A DNA stretch of 64,000 nucleotides from Streptomyces sp. NBC_00193 (GTDB lineage Bacteria > Actinomycetota > Actinomycetes > Streptomycetales > Streptomycetaceae). The stretch spans positions 5,766,001 to 5,830,000 of the forward strand of contig NZ_JAPEMM010000001.1 in NCBI RefSeq assembly GCF_026342735.1, written 5' to 3'. Shown one piece after another: positions 10,326 through 17,685 of the stretch (position 1 is the first letter of the stretch; the number at the start of each line of letters is the position of its first letter). The notes under the pieces were generated by a model. That model did not search any database, was not told the DNA's origin, and saw only the letters and a program-made list of their open reading frames with translations. The position numbers and the translations under genes are program-made.

Positions 10326-10970
10326 CTAGAAGCCCGGGCCGTCCGCTCGGTTGCCTGCCGTGGCGAGGCGGCCCCACAAGAGGTCGGTGAGGGCGCTGAC
10401 CAGTTCCGCGCGCTCGCAGGGGCGTTCGCCGAGCCACCAGTCGCCCGCCGCGTGCATCATGCCGACGATGCCGTGGCCCCAGACCCGGGCCAGGCGTTCG
10501 CCGCCGGGGCCGAGGTCCACGCGTTCGCCGATCACCTGGGCCAGTTCCTCGCCGAGGCGGCGCAGGAGCGGGGCCGAGTGCAGGCCGACGTCGAAGCCGC
10601 GCTCCGGGGTCTGGGAATCCTCGGCCGGGTGCATGAGGAAGCGGTAGACCTGGGGGCGTGCCTCGATCGCGGCGAGATAGGTGTCGAGGGTGGCCTCCAC
10701 CCGGCTGCGCCGTTCGGCGGGGGCGTCGAGGGCCGCGCGCAGCGAGTCGAGCAGGGCGTCCGTGTGCCGGACGGCCAGGGCCTGGTAGAGGCCCGCCTTG
10801 TCGCCGAAGTGGCGGTAGAGGATGGGCTTGGTGATCCCGGCCTCCGCCGCGATGGCGTTCATGGACGCCTTGGGGCCGTCCCTGAGGACGACCCGGTCGG
10901 CGGCCTCCAGCAGCTCCCGCCGCCGGCGCTCGCCCGCTCCCGGCTCGCCGGACTGCCGTGTGGTCTCCAT
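10326..10970 (-). CDS. TetR-family transcriptional regulator
   Basis: The 214-residue protein has a TetR helix-turn-helix near residues 35-65 (MNAIAAEAGITKPILYRHFGDK) and an all-helical ligand domain after it. It is transcribed away from the acyl-CoA dehydrogenase gene; the intergenic region holds two TTACC...GGTAA palindromes that are the obvious operators, so it probably represses that gene and itself. By analogy with FadR-type TetR regulators the ligand may be an acyl-CoA, but this is inference. Start ATG 10970 (METTRQSGE) is the first plausible one. Confidence 0.88.
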   Translation of the reverse strand: METTRQSGEPGAGERRRRELLEAADRVVLRDGPKASMNAIAAEAGITKPILYRHFGDKAGLYQALAVRHTDALLDSLRAALDAPAERRSRVEATLDTYLAAIEARPQVYRFLMHPAEDSQTPERGFDVGLHSAPLLRRLGEELAQVIGERVDLGPGGERLARVWGHGIVGMMHAAGDWWLGERPCERAELVSALTDLLWGRLATAGNRADGPGF

Positions 10971-11068
10971 GCCGTGTCACTCCCCGCCCTTGCGATGTCC
11001 TGAGGCCCACGCAACGTAACACCCCGCACACCCTGGTGATCTCATCGGCGGTCCGTCATCGACGCTGC

Positions 11069-11128
11069 TTGACAGTGCTTACCGGCCGGTAACAGACTGG
11101 AGTCGAAGCAAGGGTTACCGCTGGTAAC
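11069..11128 (+). promoter_or_regulatory. Promoter and two TetR-type operators of the acyl-CoA dehydrogenase gene
   Basis: TTGACA at 11069-11074 is a perfect -35 hexamer. A perfect 14-bp palindrome, TTACCGGCCGGTAA, at 11079-11092 fills the spacer, and CAGACT at 11093-11098 is a possible -10. A second site, GTTACC GCT GGTAAC, lies at 11114-11128 near the expected start of transcription. The shared arms (TTACC/GGTAA) strongly suggest that one dimeric repressor binds both, most likely the divergent TetR protein. Binding would block the promoter. Confidence 0.7.
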
Positions 11129-11165
11129 GTCTTGTGTGGCAGGCGAGACGAAAGATGGAGGGGAC

Positions 11166-12395
11166 ATGGCGGAGTTCACCATGGAGCTGAACGACGACCA
11201 GAAGCAGGTGCGGGACTGGATCCACGGCTTCGCCGCCGACGTGATCCGCCCCGCGGCCGCGGAATGGGACGAGCGCGAAGAGACTCCGTGGCCCGTCATC
11301 CAGGAGGCCGCCAAGGTCGGCATCTACTCCCTCGACTTCTACGCCCAGCAGTTCTTCGACCCCACCGGCCTCGGCATCCCGATGGCCATGGAGGAGCTGT
11401 TCTGGGGCGACGCGGGCATCGCGCTGTCGATCGTCGGCACCGGACTCGCCGCCATCGGCGTCGTCGCCAACGGCACCGAGGAGCAGATCGGCACCTGGAT
11501 CCCGCAGATGTACGGCACCCCCGACGACGTGAAGGTCGCCGCCTTCTGCTCCTCCGAGCCCGACGCCGGCTCCGACGTCGGCGCGATGCGCACCCGCGCC
11601 GTGTACGACCAGGCCACCGACGAGTGGGTGCTCAACGGCACCAAGACCTGGGCGACCAACGGCGGCATCGCCAACGTCCACATCGTCGTGGCGGTCGTCG
11701 ACCCGGAGCTGGGGACCAAGGGGCACGCCTCCTTCATCGTGCCGCCGAACACCCCGGGCCTCTCCCAGGGCCAGAAGTTCAAGAAGCACGGCATCCGCGC
11801 CTCGCACACCGCCGAGGTGGTGCTGGAGGACGTACGGATCCCCGGTTCCTGCCTGCTCGGCGGCAAGGAGAAGCTGGACGAGCGGCTCGCGCGGGCCCAC
11901 GAGCGGGCCAAGGCGGGTGGCGGGGAGCGCGTGAAGAACGCGGCCATGGCCACCTTCGAGGCCTCCCGCCCCGCCGTCGGCGCCATGGCGGTCGGGACGG
12001 CGCGCGCCGCGTACGAGGTGGCGCTGGACTACGCGAAGACCCGTACGCAGTTCGGCCGGCCCATCATCGACAACCAGGGCGTCGCCTTCCAGCTCGCGGA
12101 CATGCGGACCTCCATCGACGCGGCCCGGCTGCTGGTGTGGCGGGCCTCCTGGATGGCGGTCGCGGGCAAGCCCTTCACCTCGGCCGAGGGCTCGATGTCC
12201 AAGCTGTTCGCGAGCGAGACCGCCAAGAAGGTCACCGCCCAGGCGGTCCAGATCCTCGGCGGCAACGGCTTCACCCGCGAGTACCCGGTGGAGCGCATGC
12301 ACCGCGACAGCGCGATCTACACGATCTTCGAGGGAACGAGCGAGATCCAGCGCCTGGTGATCGCCCGCACGCTCTCGGGCATGCCGATCCGCTAG
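11166..12395 (+). CDS. Acyl-CoA dehydrogenase
   Basis: The 409-residue flavoenzyme oxidises acyl-CoA to 2-enoyl-CoA using FAD. Visible landmarks are AFCSSEPDAGSDVGAMRTRA (FAD/substrate block near 125), GTKTWATNGGIA, and the C-terminal ILGGNGFTREYPVERMHRD followed by YTIFEGTSEIQRL, whose Glu is the usual catalytic base. ATG 11166 is chosen because GGAGGGGAC lies directly in front; an in-frame GTG ten codons earlier has no ribosome site. It is controlled by the promoter/operator region at 11069-11128. The chain-length preference cannot be read from the sequence. Confidence 0.93.
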   Translation: MAEFTMELNDDQKQVRDWIHGFAADVIRPAAAEWDEREETPWPVIQEAAKVGIYSLDFYAQQFFDPTGLGIPMAMEELFWGDAGIALSIVGTGLAAIGVVANGTEEQIGTWIPQMYGTPDDVKVAAFCSSEPDAGSDVGAMRTRAVYDQATDEWVLNGTKTWATNGGIANVHIVVAVVDPELGTKGHASFIVPPNTPGLSQGQKFKKHGIRASHTAEVVLEDVRIPGSCLLGGKEKLDERLARAHERAKAGGGERVKNAAMATFEASRPAVGAMAVGTARAAYEVALDYAKTRTQFGRPIIDNQGVAFQLADMRTSIDAARLLVWRASWMAVAGKPFTSAEGSMSKLFASETAKKVTAQAVQILGGNGFTREYPVERMHRDSAIYTIFEGTSEIQRLVIARTLSGMPIR

Positions 12396-12417
12396 CGCGG
12401 GCTCGGAGCTCGGACGG

Positions 12418-12457
12418 GGAAGGGCCCCCGGCGCCACGCGGCGCCGGGGGCCCTTCC
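12418..12457. terminator. Strong bidirectional terminator
   Basis: A perfect 18-bp stem (GGAAGGGCCCCCGGCGCC and its complement) with the 4-base loop ACGC lies between the 3' ends of the acyl-CoA dehydrogenase gene and the convergent gene at 12474. The GGAA/TTCC ends give a short run of T on either strand. Confidence 0.9.
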
Positions 12458-12473
12458 GCTGCCGGTTGCCCGG

Positions 12474-13280
12474 TCAGTGCAGCGGGGTCAGGCAGTAGAG
12501 GACGGTGCCTTCGGGGCTGTAGGCCGGCAGGGCCAGGAAGTCGCCGGGGGCGCAGGTCCCGCCCGGGGCCAGTGAGGGGCGGGTGGCGCGGTACTGGGCT
12601 TCCGGCGAGGCGCAGTCGGTGACGAGGAGCTTCTGCCGGCTCCAGTCGCCCTCGTTGCGGACGCACTGCCCCGACACCAGCGGGTGCGGGGTGTCGTCCC
12701 CGGCCAACACGCCGATGAGGATCAGGGTGGGGATCGCCAGGAGGAGGAAAAGAGCCGGTACGAGGAAGAACAGTGCGGCCGGCCGGCGGCGCAGCGGCTT
12801 GCCCGGGTCGAGCGGGGGCCGGTGGCCGCCCGTCGGGGGAGCGAGTCGGCGGAAGGCCGCGCGCGGGCCGAGGTTGAGCAGCAGGGTGACCGGTGTGATG
12901 AACAGCGACAGGGGACCCCACCAGCCCTGCCACAAGGTGTCCGAGGACATGCGGCGGTAGGTGGCGAGCCCGCAGTCCCGGCAGAACGGCCCCTGCAGGC
13001 TCAGGAACCGCATCAGCACGATCATCCCCTGATGGCTGCGCACGGTCGCCTCGGCGGCCGGACCGGCCCCGCAGAGCCGGCAGCCGTGGGAGGGCTGCGG
13101 CGCGGACCAGGAGCCGTACGGACCCGGCTGCGGCGGCAGGTGCGGCGCATGGCCCGCGTGCGAGCCGTACGGGCCCGTGGACTGCGGCGGGGCGTACGGG
13201 CCCGTCGGCCCGGGCTGCCGCGGCTGCTGGGCCGCGTACGGGCCGTACGGGCCTGCCTGCGGAGGTGGCGGGGTGGCCAC
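12474..13280 (-). CDS. Membrane protein with zinc-ribbon-like Cys pairs and LppU/SCO3897-like domain
   Basis: The 268-residue protein starts with a Pro/Gly/Tyr-rich tail (GPYGPYAAQQP, GPTGPYAPPQ), followed by two Cys pairs (CRLCG, CRDCG) near residues 70-105 that could bind zinc. Two hydrophobic segments follow (PLSLFITPVTLLLNLG and ALFFLVPALFLLLAIPTLI), then an external domain with SGQCVRNEGDWSRQKLLVTDC that resembles the LppU/SCO3897 family. The GTG at 13280 is preferred to the one ten codons upstream because GAGGGGG stands in front of it. Function is unknown. Confidence 0.75.
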   Translation of the reverse strand: MATPPPPQAGPYGPYAAQQPRQPGPTGPYAPPQSTGPYGSHAGHAPHLPPQPGPYGSWSAPQPSHGCRLCGAGPAAEATVRSHQGMIVLMRFLSLQGPFCRDCGLATYRRMSSDTLWQGWWGPLSLFITPVTLLLNLGPRAAFRRLAPPTGGHRPPLDPGKPLRRRPAALFFLVPALFLLLAIPTLILIGVLAGDDTPHPLVSGQCVRNEGDWSRQKLLVTDCASPEAQYRATRPSLAPGGTCAPGDFLALPAYSPEGTVLYCLTPLH

Positions 13281-13346
13281 GGAGATCCCCCTCGGTCGCG
13301 CGGTGATCACCGGGTGCGGTGACGGGGGGAACCTTAACCGCGGTCC

Positions 13347-13784
13347 TCAGGGCCGCAGCAGGCGGTCCAGGGCGCGGGTGAAGAAGATGCGGGCGGCCGC
13401 TGTCACCAGGGGGTCGAAGGGGCGGCCCAGGCCGCGTACGTGCAGTTCCTCGCGCCATTCGGCCTCGCAGCCGCCCCCGGGCGAGGGGCGGAGTTCGATC
13501 TCCGCCCGGCCCCGCACCGCGCGTCCGTGCTTGACGAGCCGGACCAGTCCCGCCGAGCCGTCCCGAGGGGGCCGCCAGAGGGTGACTTCCATGGGGTCGT
13601 CGAACGTGATCCTCCCCACGCCCGTACGCATGGTGAAACGGGTTCCGGTGTGCGTCGGAGGCGGCGTTTCGATGATCGCCCGGGTGAGCGGGACGGCGGC
13701 GCCGTGGCGTTCCCAGTCCGTCAGCCTCCTCCACGCCGCCTCGGGGTCGAGAAGTGTGTGGCGAATGATCCGGATAGCGGGCAT
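13347..13784 (-). CDS. SRPBCC-family (polyketide cyclase/dehydrase-like) protein
   Basis: The protein has 145 residues from ATG 13784 (MPAIRIIRHTLLDPEAAW). The pattern of an initial strand, the WRRLTDWERHG helix, alternating strands and a long C-terminal helix (PFDPLVTAAARIFFTRALDRLL) is typical of the SRPBCC/START-like fold that binds hydrophobic ligands. ATG 13805, seven codons upstream, has a slightly better AGGG in front and would add MPAYDAL. No function can be assigned. It is separated from the previous gene by 66 bases and lies divergent to the DUF5999 gene. Confidence 0.75.
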   Translation of the reverse strand: MPAIRIIRHTLLDPEAAWRRLTDWERHGAAVPLTRAIIETPPPTHTGTRFTMRTGVGRITFDDPMEVTLWRPPRDGSAGLVRLVKHGRAVRGRAEIELRPSPGGGCEAEWREELHVRGLGRPFDPLVTAAARIFFTRALDRLLRP

Positions 13785-13939
13785 GAGCGCATCGTAAGCG
13801 GGCATACACACCCTGAACTGGGCGGCGAATATGGGTTCCGCCCGGGGGTGGCGATCAGTAATACTCACCGCCACCGTGGATCGCGGATTCGACCGGGTGA
13901 CCACCGGCCTTCCCGCCCCACTCTGCGAGGAGGTGCGCC

Positions 13940-14125
13940 ATGTGCTCCCACCAGCCCCCCTGCCCGTCTGCCGACAGCGTCGACCATGACGCCGCACGCA
14001 CCGTGGCCTTCCACCCCGAACAGGGATGGAACCTGCTCTGCAACGGCGCCGTGGTATTCGACGACACAGGTGAACTGCTCCCCGACGGCCGCACGGTGGA
14101 ACCCCGCCGCCCGGCCCTGGTCTGA
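13940..14125 (+). CDS. DUF5999 family small protein
   Basis: The 61-residue protein MCSHQPPCPSADSVDHDAAR... with HPEQGWNLLCNGAVVFDDTG matches the DUF5999 family, which is common in Streptomyces and has no known function. Three Cys and several His in the first 20 residues could bind metal. GAGGAGG stands seven bases upstream of ATG. The next small gene begins 13 bases after its stop with an equally strong ribosome site, so the two are probably one transcript. Confidence 0.88.
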   Translation: MCSHQPPCPSADSVDHDAARTVAFHPEQGWNLLCNGAVVFDDTGELLPDGRTVEPRRPALV

Positions 14126-14138
14126 GCGAGGAGGCAGC

Positions 14139-14231
14139 ATGCGCCAGCAGCTGATCCGAAAGCCCGTTCCCAAGCCCGCACCCCGAGACCTGGATCTGCG
14201 CACACCGTCGGGCAGACCCCTCCCGTACTGA
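14139..14231 (+). CDS. 30-residue basic peptide downstream of DUF5999
   Basis: ATG at 14139 follows GAGGAGG and opens a 30-codon frame that ends with TGA at 14231. The product begins MRQQLIRKPVPKPAPRDLDL and ends TPSGRPLPY; it is basic and Pro-rich. Thirteen bases separate it from the DUF5999 stop. The strong ribosome site and the coupling argue for translation, but I do not recognise a family. Confidence 0.5.
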   Translation: MRQQLIRKPVPKPAPRDLDLRTPSGRPLPY

Positions 14232-14295
14232 CGGGAGCCCAGGAGTTACGTCACGGCGCCACCGGCCCGGCCCGGCCCCATGCACGGGGTGGGCC

Positions 14296-16392
14296 TCAGC
14301 CGGTGGACACCGCCGCGCCGCCCAGGAAGGCGTTCTCGTACGCCTCGTCGCCGATCGCCGCCCTGGCCTGCCGTTCGCCCTGGTCGCGCACGGCCGTGAG
14401 CGAAGGGGAGCCCATCTGCGGCCGGCCCACCGTGCGCCACCAGGCGTGCCCCGTGCCCAGCAGCCGGGCCGCCAGCTCGCCGTCTCCCATGGCCGCCACC
14501 GCCGCCGCCAGCAGGTCGAGACCGAGCGCGATCCCGAAGCGGTCGCCCAGCAGCCGTTTGCCCGACAGCATCGCCCGCGCGTGCCGGGCCGCCTCCCCGT
14601 GGTGGCCGAGCCCGAACGCCGCCACGGCCAGGATGTAGTCCGCGTACGCCCGCAGCCAGCGCTCGCCCAGCTCCGAGCAGGCCTCGCGCAGGCCCCGGGC
14701 CTCCCGCTCGGCCTCCTCGAAGCGACCGAGGTCGCACAGCGCGTAGCCGGTGGCCAGCCGGCACAGCAGCCAGCCCACGCCGCTGGGTCTCCCGCCGTGG
14801 CCCCCGCGGGCCCGGGGTCCGGCGAGCGCCAGGGCCCGTACGGGATCGCCCGGCATCAGCACCGACACCGCGTGCAGGTACGCGGCGCGCAGCTCCGGCT
14901 CCGGGTCGGCCAGCGCGGCCGCGGCGGCGGTGCACGCCTTGCCGAGCTCCTCGGCCGTGGCCAGGTCGCCCTGGAGCAGGGTGGTGAGCCCCAGGGCCCA
15001 CAGGGCCTGGACGTACGCGGCCCCCGAGCGCGGCCCCCTGCTCAGGGCCCGTTCCAGGAAGGAGCGGCCCTCGTTCACGTGGCCGCAGGAGAACCAGAAG
15101 AACCAGAGCGCGCCGGCCGTCTCCAGGGCCGCCGTCGGATCCGAGCGGAGCAGGTGTTCCAGGGCGGTACGCAGCTGCGCGTGCTCGGCGGTCATCCTGC
15201 GGTACCAGTCCACCTGGCCGGGCCCCATCCACCCCGGATCGGCGGCCTTCGAGAGCGCGGCGTACCAGTGGGCGTGCCGGTCGGCGACGACCCGTTCCTC
15301 GCCGAGTTCCGCCAGCCAGTCCTGTCCGTACTCGCGGATCGTGTCCAGCAGCCGGTAGCGGGCGCCCGCGCCCCGTTCCCGGCTGCACCGGACCACCGAC
15401 TTCGCCACCAGGCCCGCCAGCACCCGCTCCACCCGCGCGGCGGGCAGGGGGCCGCCCGAGCACACCGCGCGCGCCGCGGCCACGTCGAAGTCCCCGGTGA
15501 AGACCGAGAGCCGGGCCCACAGCAACCGCTCGACGGGTTCGCACAGTTCGTGGCTCCAGCCGATGGCGGTGCGCATCGTCTGGTGCCGGGGGAGCCGGGC
15601 GGTGGTGGTGCCGGAGAGCAGGTCGAAGCGGCCTTCGAGGCGCTGCGTCATCTGCTCCAGCGTCCACAGCCGCATCCGGGCGCCGGCCAGTTCGAGGGCG
15701 AGGGGGATCCCGTCCAGGCGGCGGCAGATGTCCGCGGCGAGGGCCACCCGGTCCGGGTCGGCGAAGGCGGCCGCGGCGTGCGGGGTGGCGGCCAGGGCGC
15801 GGGCCCGGAACAGGACGAGGGCGTCGCTCTCGGGCCCGTCGCTGGGCAGCGGGCTGACCTCGACGAGGTGCTCCCCGGGGGTGCGCAGCGGCTCGCGGGT
15901 GGTGATCAGCACCGTCAGGCCCGGTGCGGACTGCAGGAGTTCGCCCACCAGGTGCCGGCAGGCGGCCACCAGGTGCTCGCACGTGTCGAGGACGATCAGC
16001 AGCTCCTTGTCGGCCATCCACGCGCACAGTTCCTCGTCCAGGGGGCGCGGGGACTGGTGGGCGAGGCCGATGGTGTGCGCGACGGTGGCGGTGAGCAGGT
16101 CGACGTCGCGCAGCGGGGAGAGCTCCACCCACCACACCCCGTCGGGCCTGCGCTGGCGGGGGTCGGCGGCGGCCCGCAGGGCCAGCCTGGACTTGCCGAC
16201 GCCGCCGACGCCCGTGAGCGTCACGAGCCGTCGCTCGCGCAGCAGGTCGGACAGGAGGCCGAGTTCACGCTCACGGCCCACGAAGCTCGCCGTTTCCGGC
16301 GGCAGGTTTCCCGGCACGGCGCCAGAGTCTGGCGCAGGGTCGCCGTCCGCGGAATCTGCCTGATTGTTGTTGACCGAGTACTCACCGAACAC
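14296..16392 (-). CDS. Large P-loop ATPase (AfsR/LuxR-type NTPase) without DNA-binding domain
   Basis: The 698-residue protein begins with the ATPase block found in AfsR- and LuxR-type (STAND-like) regulators: NLPPETASFVGRERELGLL, the P-loop LTGVGGVGKSRLALR near residue 62, a Walker B stretch LLIVLDTCEHLV near 130, then ITTREPLRTPGEHL and LDGIPLALELAGARM. The second half is a TPR-like helical array. Relatives usually end with a LuxR helix-turn-helix or carry a SARP domain in front; neither is present here, and the protein ends at GDEAYENAFLGGAAVSTG. It may signal through a partner protein. The start at GTG 16392 has no clear ribosome site. Confidence 0.8.
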   Translation of the reverse strand: MFGEYSVNNNQADSADGDPAPDSGAVPGNLPPETASFVGRERELGLLSDLLRERRLVTLTGVGGVGKSRLALRAAADPRQRRPDGVWWVELSPLRDVDLLTATVAHTIGLAHQSPRPLDEELCAWMADKELLIVLDTCEHLVAACRHLVGELLQSAPGLTVLITTREPLRTPGEHLVEVSPLPSDGPESDALVLFRARALAATPHAAAAFADPDRVALAADICRRLDGIPLALELAGARMRLWTLEQMTQRLEGRFDLLSGTTTARLPRHQTMRTAIGWSHELCEPVERLLWARLSVFTGDFDVAAARAVCSGGPLPAARVERVLAGLVAKSVVRCSRERGAGARYRLLDTIREYGQDWLAELGEERVVADRHAHWYAALSKAADPGWMGPGQVDWYRRMTAEHAQLRTALEHLLRSDPTAALETAGALWFFWFSCGHVNEGRSFLERALSRGPRSGAAYVQALWALGLTTLLQGDLATAEELGKACTAAAAALADPEPELRAAYLHAVSVLMPGDPVRALALAGPRARGGHGGRPSGVGWLLCRLATGYALCDLGRFEEAEREARGLREACSELGERWLRAYADYILAVAAFGLGHHGEAARHARAMLSGKRLLGDRFGIALGLDLLAAAVAAMGDGELAARLLGTGHAWWRTVGRPQMGSPSLTAVRDQGERQARAAIGDEAYENAFLGGAAVSTG

Positions 16393-16484
16393 GGGAGTAT
16401 TCTGCGCGATCTTCTTTCCCCGTAGTGCCGTTCGGGTCAGATCGGAACGAACGGGTTGTCAGGACACGCTCTGCCGCGCGGGGT

Positions 16485-17489
16485 TCAGGAGGCCAGGACG
16501 ACCCGCCGTTCGGCGGAAAAGGCCCCCCAGGTGCCGTCGGGGAGCCGCGCCCGGAGCTTCACGGTCCATACGGTTCCGGGCGGTTCGGCGACCGTGAGGC
16601 GGTGCTCCGCCCGGCCGGACGGGACCGCGCCCGCGCCGAACTGGATGACGGTGGTGGGGCGGCCGTTGACGTAGAGCTCGTACTCGCTGGTCTCCCGCCC
16701 GGTCGCCGGGGCGGTCCAGGCGAGGGTCACCGCGCCCGGTGAGGCGGCCGCGGTGAAATCGGCCGGGGCGGTGCCGGTCCGCTGCCCGGGTCCGGGCGGG
16801 GTGGTCACGTCGGCGGCGGGGCCGGCGGGGGAGGAGTTGTCGGCCCCGTCGCGGGCCTTGACGGTGAAGGTGTACACGCTGTCGGGCCGGAGGTCCTCCA
16901 GGACCGTCGTGGTGACGCCGGGGCCGACCGTGTGGATGCGGGCGTCGCCCTGGTAGACGTCGTACGCGGTGACGCCCGTGTCGTCGGTGGCCGCGGCCCA
17001 GGTCAGCCGGGCGGAGGTGGGCCCGAGGGCCTGGCCCTCCGTACGGGGCGGGGCGGTCGGGGCCTGCCGGTCCTCGGCCTTGGCCGCCGGGGTGGTGGCC
17101 GAGGCCGTCGCCGCGGCCGGGGAGGTGTTCCCCGCGGCGTCCCGGGCGCGGACCGTGAAGGCGTAGGACGTCTGCGGGGCGAGGCCGGTGATGTCCGTCA
17201 TCGTCTTGTCGGCGGGCAGTTCCCGGACCAGGCGGTCCGCCTGGAAGACGAGGAAGGAGGTCACCCCGTCGGAGGGCGCGGGCGACTGCCACATGACGTG
17301 CACGGTGGTGGCGCTGCCGGCCTGGGCCGTGAGTCCGGCCGGGGCCGCCGGAGGCGTGGTGTCGGAGGTTCCGCACGCCGACAGCAGGGCCGCAAGGGCA
17401 AGGGCCAGGGCGGGAGTCGTTCCGCGTACGGACGGCCGCCGGAAGGGGCGCGGGTGGTGCGGCGCGGTGCGGGCTGCGGGGTCGTGCAC
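16485..17489 (-). CDS. Fibronectin type III lipoprotein
   Basis: From GTG 17489 the product is a 334-residue secreted lipoprotein: a basic N-terminus, the hydrophobic core TPALALALAALLSAC with lipobox LSAC, then three FN3 domains (about residues 45-135, 140-235, 240-334). FN3 signatures are YAFTVRARDAAGNTSPA and YTFTVKARDGADNSSPA. No catalytic domain follows, so it probably binds or presents something at the cell surface. ATG 17552 is an alternative start that would give an overlong signal region. It is divergent from the nickel operon; the second FN3 domain resembles that of the chitinase at the right edge. Confidence 0.75.
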   Translation of the reverse strand: MHDPAARTAPHHPRPFRRPSVRGTTPALALALAALLSACGTSDTTPPAAPAGLTAQAGSATTVHVMWQSPAPSDGVTSFLVFQADRLVRELPADKTMTDITGLAPQTSYAFTVRARDAAGNTSPAAATASATTPAAKAEDRQAPTAPPRTEGQALGPTSARLTWAAATDDTGVTAYDVYQGDARIHTVGPGVTTTVLEDLRPDSVYTFTVKARDGADNSSPAGPAADVTTPPGPGQRTGTAPADFTAAASPGAVTLAWTAPATGRETSEYELYVNGRPTTVIQFGAGAVPSGRAEHRLTVAEPPGTVWTVKLRARLPDGTWGAFSAERRVVLAS

Positions 17490-17648
17490 GGCGGGGGCGC
17501 CCTCTTCTTCCGGTAGGTCGGGTCTTCCGGCTCCTCGGAAAGGTCTAGACATATATGGCACGCTCCGCGGCGGCCGGGCAAGACCCCTGCGTGGCCGCTT
17601 ACCGCCGACGGCGCCCGGTTCGTGTCCTCCCGTCCCCGTCTGGCATTA

Positions 17649-17665
17649 TTGCGAGCTCTTTGCAA
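17649..17665 (+). promoter_or_regulatory. Nur box (nickel-responsive Fur-family operator) of nikA
   Basis: The 17 bases read TTGCGA-GCTCT-TTGCAA and match the published Streptomyces Nur box tTGCaa-N5-ttGCAA at all but one position. The palindrome extends outward to TTATTGC / GCAATAA (17646-17668). It lies 20 bases upstream of the nikA start codon, and CATTAT (17644-17649), a possible -10, touches its left edge, so bound Ni-Nur would block transcription. This is the main reason for naming the operon a nickel transporter and not a peptide transporter. Confidence 0.8.
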
Positions 17666-17685
17666 TAACGAAGGAAGTGCACCAG

